Source of the DNA: an uncultured beta proteobacterium
GTDB lineage: Bacteria; Pseudomonadota; Gammaproteobacteria; Burkholderiales; Rhodocyclaceae
Reading direction: 5' to 3'
Assembly (NCBI GenBank): GCA_903886975.1
Contig: CAISOB010000061.1
Span: 1 to 53,629 of the forward strand
DNA length: 53,629 nucleotides
Shown: positions 48,601 through 53,629 of the stretch, one piece after another
Layout of the letters: each line of letters starts with the position of its first letter
Numbering within the stretch: position 1 is the stretch's first letter
Program-made: the position numbers and the translations under genes
Notes under the pieces: model-generated
What the model was told of the DNA's origin: nothing
Seen by the model: only the letters and a program-made list of their open reading frames with translations
Databases searched by the model: none

Positions 48601-50441
48601 GGCGTCGTCTGCGTCTGCAGCGTCGAAGTTTGCGTGGAATAGGGATAGGTGTCCGTCGTGACCACGGTTTGGTCCAGCCGGCTGGTCGTCGACTGTTGCT
48701 GTTGCGTCATGCTCGTCACGACAAAGGAATTGATTCCGGTCTGGTTATCAGTCTTGGTCGTTTGTGAAACCGTCTTGTTTTGCGCACCGCCGTCGTAATA
48801 AGGCCGGTCCAGCCCGGCGTCCTGCTCGCCGATGTCGGTCGTGCCGTCAATCTGCTTGGGATTGTCCGTATCGTTCCAATAGCCGTCGGTCGACATGATC
48901 GTGAAATTCTGCTGACACGAATACTGCAGCGGTTCGTTGACCGACACGCCGTTCAACTGCGATCCGTTGAGCTGGCCGGCATACATGCGGCCTATCGTCG
49001 CCAGGGCGTTCCGCAATGGGGTTGCGCCGAAGGGCGTGGCGTTGAAGAAGGTCGAGTACCAGAGATTCTTTTGCGTCCCGTCGAAGGTGTCCGGGTTGAT
49101 GAAGAAATTGCCGGCACCGCCGCCGTTATTGATGCTGTAGAAACCGACGCGGAAATTGTTGCCGACCGCCGAGAAGGCGATGCTCGCCGCGGTCTTCATC
49201 ATCTGCATGCGCGTTTGGTAATAGGCATACCAATTGGCGTAGTTGGTCATCTCTTCGGCATAGGTGCAGCTGGCGCCGGCGCAATCGGAGCGGTTCGGCC
49301 CTTTGAAATAGCTGCCGACCGTCGGCGTGATCACGGTCAGTACACTGCTCCCCGGGACACTGCCGTTGCTGAACGCGACGGACGTCGCGGCCACCCCGGT
49401 AACCGCCGGCGTGGCCGCGGTCGGCGCCGGCGCGGTGACGGTAATCTCGTTGGGAATGTTCGGGTCTGCGACCGCGCTGTAGCCGACGACCGTGCAACGG
49501 CTGGAAGGCGTAAGCGCCGGTATGCCATAGGTGCAGGCGTTGATCTGCAGGACGATGGCCGTCGCCACGTCGGTGCTGGTCAAGCCGACGGCGTCGGCCG
49601 AAAGGATCTGCTGCCCGCCGACGGCAATGCCGGTCACCGTGCCGCCCGCATTGACCGTGATGGTCGCCGTATGCGGCCTCGGCATGCGCGGGAAGGTGTA
49701 GGCGGTCACGCCGTTCGCCGCATTGGTCGGCGTATCGGCGATATTGCTGGCCTGGCATGAGGTGCCGGCGTTCGCCGTCGTATCGACGGAGAGCACCGAG
49801 GTGGTGCACCACCGCAAGCTGGCCGGAAACGTATACACGCCGGTCGGCGCCGCCGAGACCACACAGTTTCTGAGCTGAACGCTGTCGCAATATTCGCCCG
49901 GCACCGTGCTGTAAGAGAAGGCATTGCCTTCGAGGTTGGCGGTGGCCGTAGACTGGATGCCGTAACCGTCGACTTTGACCGCCTGCCAGTTCGGCGCAGC
50001 GGCGCTGGCCATGGCGCTGCCGCCGGTTGCGGCGCTATCCCCGGTCTGGCTCGGGTATGTCGTCGTGTCGAGCGTGCCGGTACTGGTATACATCACCGGA
50101 GGCCGGTAGCGGGTCGCGGAATTATAAGCGACGCCGTTGTAGGCGCCGTTGAAGAACATGTGCGGCGGCGTAACGACAGTGAGCACGCCGCTAATCGTGG
50201 CCTGGTAGGGACCGGCCCAGTCCGGCAGATAATTTTCGGACATGCTGCCCGAGTCATCGAGAATGTACATGACATTGGGAAGCGCGTTGATCTTGCTTGA
50301 CGAAACGAAGGGTTGGGTGCCGAGCGCCGTCGGCGCGCCGTAAGCGTTGGCCAGCAGGATGCAGAAGCAGAGCGCGCCGGCGACGAAGCTGATGAAACCC
50401 CTGATGGCGGCAAGCGACTTGAACGAAGCATTCGTGGTCAT
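42684..50441 (-). CDS. pilY1: Giant PilY1/PilC-type pilus tip protein
   Basis: 2585 residues from ATG MTTNASFKSL, GGGAG upstream. Signal peptide (residues 1-30, FISFVAGALCFCILLANAYG), a von Willebrand-like start with MYILDDSGSM (MIDAS DxSxS, about 56-66), QFTIMSTDGYWND and DIGEQDAGLDRP. The canonical frame resumes at ADVAAYYYYTDLRT (about 1690) and TTFTLGLGASG, then runs through DWTGELVRQ, ARNIYTFNG, LRGDRSNEG, LLGDMVDAE, VVYAGANDGMLHAF and the C-terminal propeller (about 2030-2500). Between residues about 552 and 1687 lies the insert of heptads and Cys pairs described below; residues about 2070-2115 hold an Ala-rich insert. It sits at the tip of type IV pili and acts in adhesion, retraction or surface sensing. 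It follows pilX in a minor-pilin operon. Ordinary PilY1 has about 1000-1400 residues. Confidence 0.95.
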   Translation of the reverse strand: MTTNASFKSLAAIRGFISFVAGALCFCILLANAYGAPTALGTQPFVSSSKINALPNVMYILDDSGSMSENYLPDWAGPYQATISGVLTVVTPPHMFFNGAYNGVAYNSATRYRPPVMYTSTGTLDTTTYPSQTGDSAATGGSAMASAAAPNWQAVKVDGYGIQSTATANLEGNAFSYSTVPGEYCDSVQLRNCVVSAAPTGVYTFPASLRWCTTSVLSVDTTANAGTSCQASNIADTPTNAANGVTAYTFPRMPRPHTATITVNAGGTVTGIAVGGQQILSADAVGLTSTDVATAIVLQINACTYGIPALTPSSRCTVVGYSAVADPNIPNEITVTAPAPTAATPAVTGVAATSVAFSNGSVPGSSVLTVITPTVGSYFKGPNRSDCAGASCTYAEEMTNYANWYAYYQTRMQMMKTAASIAFSAVGNNFRVGFYSINNGGGAGNFFINPDTFDGTQKNLWYSTFFNATPFGATPLRNALATIGRMYAGQLNGSQLNGVSVNEPLQYSCQQNFTIMSTDGYWNDTDNPKQIDGTTDIGEQDAGLDRPYYDGGAQNKTVSQTTKTDNQTGINSFVVTSMTQQQQSTTSRLDQTVVTTDTYPYSTQTSTLQTQTTPLNRTDYALVQSTYPLTSTTKQLQESTYLLNSTPRPLQIYINNLTKTTTPLDQKTYQVTVGTQLLTERDYKVTVGTQLLTKKDYNVTVGTQLLTKKDFKVTVGTQLLTRNVYRLTRTTYALQRSTYMLQTSTRQLQQKNDYSTDGGDTWQNTGWFNVNSCTTRTSGPGWKRNTVCRYDTAVVNGGQNSCTTIAADTTSPYNVRQAVSCAYETVPTVAAVGTCNVAAQSAASPYAPAVTCDYAAAPTVLTGRGTCTAHDETGLPSMSGNKVVCAYDAAATTTTNNLGSCTWVVPSPAASAPRTDCSYQAASFQAGQATCTAALVGTATTDSTVWSTGVSCAYDPAPTTTTTNLPNCTWKVPAVAASAPRTDCSYQVVSNQAGQASCTAAPLGTVTTNNTLWGTGVTCSYDTVPTTTTNLPNCTWKVPAPAASAPRTDCSYQVVSNQAGQATCTAAPVGTLTTDTTVWNTGVTCSYDTVPTTTTNLPSCTWAVPAVAASAPKTDCSYQVASNSAGQATCTAVPVGTVTANNTIWGTAVSCSYDAVPTTTSNVATCTWVVPSPAASAPRTDCVYNAAAAGTATVGSCTTVAASTGNANGTVWQGPIVSCVYQAASLQSTNQTTCTAGTPSVGPVFSSYTTCAYVNGVTTTGLNSCTYVPDSTGPVYTGPANACAYAAVPNVVNVASCTPVAQSPTFAAPQKTCTYEAVGTPASNLATCTDAPQSVSAPYSGPNVRCSYSAVATVTNPASCTVNVEAGPSYLNGAAVSCGYAAGVSTNNVAACSVQAKKVGLANGTVYAPATDCAYGSPTALVNATAACVPVAQSTTSPYAGPARNCQYTAWSPSTYAGTCTAVPQDNTNLTARSCSSTPVPVPISTVTTTVDLCLTTPTSGVSPVDPAATRSTTTACAYRAATTTNVATCTPHAADSTSPYATAVSCPISNPGMAYVNVASCTPAGSLPATFDATGKLVDCKTTDTTPYTAAYPSGPVPVASCIPGTNPSTFVQTSCTTMLSTGPTPVDPATCTTVNPGVAPDYVSTVCTTTSTASTAIGCPNGVTPPTAPLWQTVSCSPVANSGPPNTLADVAAYYYYTDLRTMALNNCTGAVVPPATTGSDLCSAANPDPTNNVPTTPNDPLSTQHMTTFTLGLGASGYMKYSGTYLTDSGGDYATVYGVPPHRAVDGIAANPATGVCSWQASGNCNWPYPTSDQQTAIDDLWHAGVNGHGAYFSATDPNSLSASLSTALASVAAAGGAAAAAAISNPNLTPGDNYVFSSSYTTVDWTGELVRQQLDPYTGAVSPNIDWAVQAKLDANASRNIYTFNGSTATKLIAFTSANFAANVNFLMPHISTSPTGLTQFLCAFASTCLSATDQDASHASGANLVNFLRGDRSNEGVVNDNTKYYRQRAHLLGDMVDAETVYVNQPVYNYADPGYSAFVAAQAARQAVVYAGANDGMLHAFAAKGRAATEAAVAAAAAANSAASLDPTNAALASAAAAANAAAAAAMAADTLIGQELWAYIPSMVIPNLYLLADKDYKDRHQYYVDATPVVGDICASGCGAAGTAVWKTILVGGLGHGGRGYYALDITDPANPKALWEFTDANLGYSYGNPQIAKMSDGTWVVLVTSGYNNIPNPDGAGGDGVGRLFVLDAGSGAQIASVSPISTGFGSTTSPSGLAKITAQVVNPNSDNTVEAVYGGDLYGNLWRFDINNTVGATGYDAQLLAILKDGSGNVQSITTKPEVALIPAASVKVVYVGTGRLLDSTDISDTSPQSFYAIKDVRATGTTPATAIFDNPGGLGTMPRPGGLNTNGFVGQVQTEILCPAAAAALFICELGTPVRTSTDFPVDFSTGNGWFIDLIGASERDNTDPALGLGLLAFNTNAPSLAACDVGGTSYQYFLDYLTGGPIHAPGNYDPVLDIGYASRFVDNALSSDVKLAMTKDGKFITYTQKSSRNIDIGRPPLPAPASITQRTSWRELIVE
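44095..44235 (-). repeat. Ala-rich insert in the PilY1 propeller
   Basis: Residues about 2070-2115 of PilY1, between MLHAF and GQELWAYIP (adjacent in ordinary PilY1), are almost all Ala with Thr/Asn/Ser breaks; DNA is GCC/GCG repeats. Translated helix-like segment. Confidence 0.8.
45400..48150 (-). repeat. Array of about 28 cysteine-pair modules in PilY1
   Basis: Residues about 764-1680 repeat a pattern Cys-Thr-x(12-20)-Cys-x-Tyr-x(11-14) with about 56 cysteines. Typical modules read SCTxxxA...SPY...xxCxYxxxPT. Two modules make a 66-residue (198-bp) unit in part of the array. Confidence 0.85.
46890..47790 (-). repeat. 198-bp tandem repeats in pilY1
   Basis: Anchor DC(S/V)Y codons (GTA or ATA on the plus strand) occur at 46890, 47088, 47286, 47484 and 47685, i.e. 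steps of 198, 198, 198 and 201 bases. Each unit is two cysteine-pair modules (CSYQVVSNQAGQASC, CTAAPLGT...VTC, NLPNCTWKVPA, RTDC). Units 2-4 are near identical over long stretches. Confidence 0.9.
48185..48632 (-). repeat. About 21 Thr-rich heptads in PilY1
   Basis: Residues about 604-752 keep a seven-residue register with Leu/Val at position 3 and Thr at 7 (YALVQST, YPLTSTT, YLLNSTP, QLLTKKD, YNVTVGT, YRLTRTT, YALQRST). A 42-bp DNA repeat (two heptads) occurs four times, at 48292, 48334, 48376 and 48418. Confidence 0.88.
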
Positions 50442-50457
50442 GGCAGGCTCCCAGCGC

Positions 50458-51153
50458 TTAACGGCGAACGATGGTTTGAACATAACTGACGGTATTGCGC
50501 GGGCCGACAACCCGCGCCGTGATACGGTAGTAGTGCTGGGGAATTCCGTTGATCTGCTGATTGCCCGAGCTGAGGCTGCCGCCGGATTGCGAAGCAACGG
50601 GCGCATGGCTGGCACAAGCGGTGGGCACCAGCAGCGGATCACCTGCGGTCTGGCACAAACGTTGAATCGTGTAGCTCACCGTATTGCTCGTAGCGGGATC
50701 CGTGACGAGCGTACAGGCGCGTCCGCCACCTTGGCCGCAAGCCGCGGTCCCCGCGGTGACCGGAATCGTTATCGGCGCCGGGTCTATCGTCGCCGCCCAG
50801 TAAGCCGCCCAGTTCGACGGATTGCCGGCAGCCGGCGCCGAGGCGACGTAACCCCGGGCGAGATTATCGTTTTCCAGTTGCGCATCGCTCAATGCCAAGG
50901 GATTGCCAACCTCGATGGATCGAATAGCGGTTTCAGTGCCGACTTCGCCCTCGCGGGTCGCCGCCTGCTGAAAGGCCAGGTTGCCGGAAATAACGCTGGT
51001 CGTACCGACCGATCGTACCAGCGCTATTCCGCCTATCGCCAAGGCCACCAGCACAATCAGCGCGATCATCAGCACGACCCCGGCTTGCCTTGCGCGCGGG
51101 GCGAAACGCGATTGTGGCAACGCCGGTTTGACGGCTGGCAGACGGCCTAACAT
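50458..51153 (-). CDS. pilX: Minor pilin PilX
   Basis: 231 residues from ATG MLGRLPAVK, overlapping the pilW stop by seven bases. The N-terminus RARQAGVVLMIALIVLVALAIGGIALVRSVGTTSVISGNLAFQQAATREG is the PilX signature (G-V-V-L-x-I-A-L-I-V-L, then RS.xx..xSGNLAFQQA). It lacks Glu5, as PilX does. It primes pilus assembly with PilV, PilW and FimT. The C-terminal part has three Cys. Confidence 0.92.
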   Translation of the reverse strand: MLGRLPAVKPALPQSRFAPRARQAGVVLMIALIVLVALAIGGIALVRSVGTTSVISGNLAFQQAATREGEVGTETAIRSIEVGNPLALSDAQLENDNLARGYVASAPAAGNPSNWAAYWAATIDPAPITIPVTAGTAACGQGGGRACTLVTDPATSNTVSYTIQRLCQTAGDPLLVPTACASHAPVASQSGGSLSSGNQQINGIPQHYYRITARVVGPRNTVSYVQTIVRR

Positions 51154-52412
51154 TCCGGCACCGCTCCCAGTGTGGTGATATTTCGCAGCGGCACGACCGT
51201 CTGGAAAACCTTGTAACGGAAATCCTTCCACGTCGGCCAGTTGGGGTTGGGGTTGGGGAGTACGATCGCGACCGCCGCTGCCGCCACTGGATCGATCCCT
51301 TGGGCGGCCGCATCGCTGCCCGACCACAAGGGCGCAGCCGGGGTTACGTTTCGGGTCAGCGCCGGCCAATCGGCCGTTCGTTCCGGCTGACTACTGCGCG
51401 CGACCAGGACCACGCGCACCGCGGAAACCCTAAGCACGGCGCAGCCATTGGCAAGATTGCCCGCTGGAACAACCGGAACCGGCATCGCCTGATCCCAAAC
51501 ATCGGCAATGCCGTCCATATTGCCCGCGGCGGTGTCCCGCCCGTATTGCGCGCGCAGGCTGACCACGTTGTTGGCGATCGGCACCCAGACGGTCGGGTCG
51601 CCGTTATTCGCCGCGGCGCCGCAATCGTTGGTCACGTAATCGCAGAGCGTCAGATTCTGGCTGCGCACGGCATAGGCCCGTACGGTGGGTCGCACGCCCA
51701 TGTTGAACAGCTTGTCGCCGACGGCGATGCCGGCAAAGCCGGCGCCGACCGTAACATTCGGCGCGACGACCGCGGTCACCGGGGTCAAGGCGAGACTGCA
51801 CGGGCTCGGACGCGCCTGCGGAACCGCGACAACCTGGTCTCCGGGAACGGCCGGCGGACCGACCTGCCGCGCGGTGTAGGACAGCGCCGTATGCACGGCA
51901 TAGCTGTTCGCCCCAGGCACTGAATCGATGTTGTCGCCCTCGACCGTACCATTGCCGTTGCCGGAAATTACCAGCAGCGTGTCCGTATTCGCATCCTGAC
52001 CCGTAATCAGCGGGTTGCCGGGAGTGACTTCGGGATTGATGCTGACCGGCACGAGCGGAAGGTCCGCGCCTCCCGCTACCGACAAACCGGACACCTTGCA
52101 GCCGATCAATTGCGCTGCGCTGAAGCCCCAGCCGCTCTGCTGCATGTCGCGTTGCAGACCATAGAGTGTCACCGTGCCGCTGCTTATCGCGTCGTCGCCG
52201 CTGGTGGTCGTGCGTTTCTGCCCTTCGAATGCCCCGAAGGTCTGCAGCATCACGACGATGCCGAGCATACCGATGACCATCGCCACCATGACCTCGACCA
52301 GGCTGAAGCCAGTGGGCCGCATGCTTCGTCGGCGTGGTTGATCGCCCCTGCGCTGGTCTGCCGCCCGAGCCGAAACCATCGCGCCTGAAGTGTTGTCGGG
52401 ATTCGGATTCAA
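51147..52412 (-). CDS. pilW: Minor pilin PilW
   Basis: 421 residues from a TTG start with AGGGGG five bases upstream, which overlaps the pilV stop. A later ATG (MRPTGFSLVE) would give a ten-residue shorter leader and cannot be excluded. Class III/IV signal sequence: ...RPTG followed by FSLVEVMVAMVIGMLGIVVMLQTF, cleaved after Gly, Glu5 present. The body is long, Cys-poor and Val/Asp-rich. It forms part of the tip complex. Confidence 0.92.
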   Translation of the reverse strand: MNPNPDNTSGAMVSARAADQRRGDQPRRRSMRPTGFSLVEVMVAMVIGMLGIVVMLQTFGAFEGQKRTTTSGDDAISSGTVTLYGLQRDMQQSGWGFSAAQLIGCKVSGLSVAGGADLPLVPVSINPEVTPGNPLITGQDANTDTLLVISGNGNGTVEGDNIDSVPGANSYAVHTALSYTARQVGPPAVPGDQVVAVPQARPSPCSLALTPVTAVVAPNVTVGAGFAGIAVGDKLFNMGVRPTVRAYAVRSQNLTLCDYVTNDCGAAANNGDPTVWVPIANNVVSLRAQYGRDTAAGNMDGIADVWDQAMPVPVVPAGNLANGCAVLRVSAVRVVLVARSSQPERTADWPALTRNVTPAAPLWSGSDAAAQGIDPVAAAAVAIVLPNPNPNWPTWKDFRYKVFQTVVPLRNITTLGAVPEC

Positions 52413-52421
52413 GACGACCCC

Positions 52422-52931
52422 CTAAATGATTTGCGCCACGACGCGATAGCTGTGGACGACAGTCTCGTTCGGCGGCAACCAGCGCACGACGATACATACC
52501 GGCGTACTGGTTTGCGGCGGCCCTATCGTTCCGAGCGGGCCGCCGGGCGCGCATCCCGACGGCGGCGCCCAGGCCGGATTGACCGGACCGATGTAGACGA
52601 TAGGGTCATTGGTGTCGGCGCCCGGCAGCGTCGCACGCACCCGGGCCCGCCAGGCCAGGTAAAGGTCCCCATCGACCACGTGGCTGCAGGCCAGCGCGTC
52701 ATCGCAATCGCCCTGAAATCGCGCCTGCAGGTTTGCGCCGTCGCGATTGGCCGACCACATTTCACCGATCAGGTCATTCGCCAGCAGCCCGGCATCGGTT
52801 CGGTACTGGGCGTCGCGATTTGTATTGACCGCCGATGCCTGCATGCCGACGATCCCGAGGACGCCCAAGGAAAAAATGAGAATCGCGATCAGTGCTTCGA
52901 GCAACATCACGCCGGAGTGTTGTTTGCGCAC
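52422..52931 (-). CDS. pilV: Minor pilin PilV
   Basis: 169 residues from a GTG start (VRKQHSG) with AGGAGG just upstream; the ribosome site overlaps the fimT stop. Prepilin cleavage after Gly (HSG then VMLLEALIAILIFSLGVLGIVGMQ), Glu5 present. Typical PilV body: AGLLANDLIGEMWSANRDGAN and C-terminal VCIVVRWLPPNE. Downstream genes pilW and pilX are coupled by overlaps. Confidence 0.9.
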   Translation of the reverse strand: MRKQHSGVMLLEALIAILIFSLGVLGIVGMQASAVNTNRDAQYRTDAGLLANDLIGEMWSANRDGANLQARFQGDCDDALACSHVVDGDLYLAWRARVRATLPGADTNDPIVYIGPVNPAWAPPSGCAPGGPLGTIGPPQTSTPVCIVVRWLPPNETVVHSYRVVAQII

Positions 52932-52939
52932 ATTGCCTC

Positions 52940-53566
52940 CTAGCCGGCTGCCGTGCCCGTGCATCGCTGTGGATCGGTTCCGGCCGCCGGCAACAACGGA
53001 TCGCACAAGCGGATTTGCCCGCCTATCGTGACGGTCACCCACAGGCAACGGAAAGAGGCACAATTCACGATGCCCGGGTCGGGCACCTTAATGACAATCG
53101 GATTGACGTTGGGATTGGTGACCCGCCCCAGCCCGTTGAAGATGATTGTCGACTGCCCCGCCGCGATCAGCGTGTTGTTCGATCCCTCGCCGGCCGACCT
53201 GACCTGAAGCAGACGCGGTGCCGGATTGTTAACGGGGTCGTCCGCCGAAAAGTCCTCATTGAGCGGCGGCGAATCGCAGGCGCCAGCCGGATTGTCGAAA
53301 CTCACGACCCAATTGCTGGTGGTCGTAGACAGCGCGCAGGCCGCCGCAAGGCTGTCCGTAAGATGAAAGCCGATCGGCGCGTTGCGCCGCACTGCTTCGC
53401 CGCGTGCGAATTGCAGCCCGTTCTGGATGGCCTCCGCGGAAGTCCGGATTTTCATATTAGTAATCCAGATACCGAAACTGGATGAGCCAAGCGCGAGCAG
53501 GATGCCGAGAATCGCCAATGTAATCATCAGCTCGATCAGCGAAAAACCGCGGCCGGCCGGCTTCAT
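52940..53566 (-). CDS. fimT: Pseudopilin FimT (GspH/FimT family)
   Basis: 208 residues from ATG MKPAGRGFSLIELMITLAIL; a TTG three codons upstream is the other candidate. Type IV prepilin leader KPAGRG then FSLIE with Glu5. GspH/FimT domain with SSSFGIWITNMKIRTSAEAIQNGLQFARGEAVRRN. It opens the minor-pilin operon and follows the pilin fragment by two bases. Confidence 0.93.
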   Translation of the reverse strand: MKPAGRGFSLIELMITLAILGILLALGSSSFGIWITNMKIRTSAEAIQNGLQFARGEAVRRNAPIGFHLTDSLAAACALSTTTSNWVVSFDNPAGACDSPPLNEDFSADDPVNNPAPRLLQVRSAGEGSNNTLIAAGQSTIIFNGLGRVTNPNVNPIVIKVPDPGIVNCASFRCLWVTVTIGGQIRLCDPLLPAAGTDPQRCTGTAAG

Positions 53567-53568
53567 CG

Positions 53569-53629
53569 TCAGCAACTCCCGCCACGGCTGGTCACCCAGC
53601 AGTTGTCCGGCGCATGGGACGTCCAGCCG
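53569..53629 (-). CDS. C-terminus of a PilE-like type IV pilin (cut by window edge)
   Basis: The last 19 residues before a TGA read GWTSHAPDNCWVTSRGGSC, the typical C-terminal disulfide loop of betaproteobacterial PilE (NCWxT...GGSC). The fimT ATG follows two bases after the stop, so it should be in the same operon. The rest lies outside the window. Confidence 0.75.
   Translation of the reverse strand, partial: GWTSHAPDNCWVTSRGGSC

Overview
The window is a GC-rich chromosomal segment of a Gram-negative bacterium, most likely a betaproteobacterium near Rhodocyclales or Nitrosomonadales. The pointers are the seven-iron ferredoxin, the cbb3 oxidase cluster, the ribF-ileS-lspA-ispH block, the RecB-like/AddB-like helicase-nuclease pair, the DUF3301 and DUF3108 proteins, and a complete minor-pilin operon (fimT-pilV-pilW-pilX-pilY1). 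This placement is inferred from gene content; no database search was possible. I saw no tRNA, rRNA, CRISPR array or prophage.

Left part (1-9.4 kb): the 5' end of an IS630-type transposase cut by the window edge, a conserved protein with a PilZ-like tail, a DUF3301 protein, a glutathione S-transferase, DNA polymerase IV with a perfect LexA box lying on its start codon, a CsbD-like stress protein, RecQ, an ABM-domain monooxygenase, an acyl-CoA carboxyltransferase with its own biotin carrier but no biotin carboxylase, and a single CBS-domain protein.

9.4-24.3 kb: an enolase with a Lys/Ala-rich histone-like N-terminal tail, a cluster of DnaA boxes in the largest gene-free gap, a long-chain acyl-CoA ligase, the AddA/AddB-like pair (TGA directly followed by ATG), ferredoxin, thioredoxin, Rho (behind a C-rich leader without a Shine-Dalgarno sequence), ribosomal protein L31 with promoter and terminator, an ArnT-like glycosyltransferase, and oligoribonuclease.

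24.3-41.5 kb: a long imperfect hairpin, then an M48 protease and RsgA, a coiled-coil membrane protein, ProQ, and the complete cbb3 oxidase locus on the minus strand in the transcriptional order ccoI-ccoS, ccoN-ccoO-ccoQ-ccoP, ccoG-fixH. It encodes copper supply, structural subunits and assembly factors for high-affinity (microaerobic) respiration. On the plus strand follow ribF, ileS, lspA and ispH.

41.5-53.6 kb: a DUF3108 protein and the minor-pilin operon, read leftwards: a major-pilin-like C-terminus (cut by the window edge), fimT, pilV, pilW, pilX and a giant pilY1. The PilY1 product (about 2585 residues) is the most unusual object here. A recognisable PilY1 frame is split in its N-terminal von Willebrand-like part by an insert of roughly 1130 residues. 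The insert holds about 21 Thr-rich seven-residue repeats followed by about 28 consecutive cysteine-pair modules (about 56 cysteines), part of which is a 198-bp tandem array. A second, Ala-rich insert sits in the C-terminal propeller. I infer a strongly elongated, disulfide-stapled pilus-tip adhesin.
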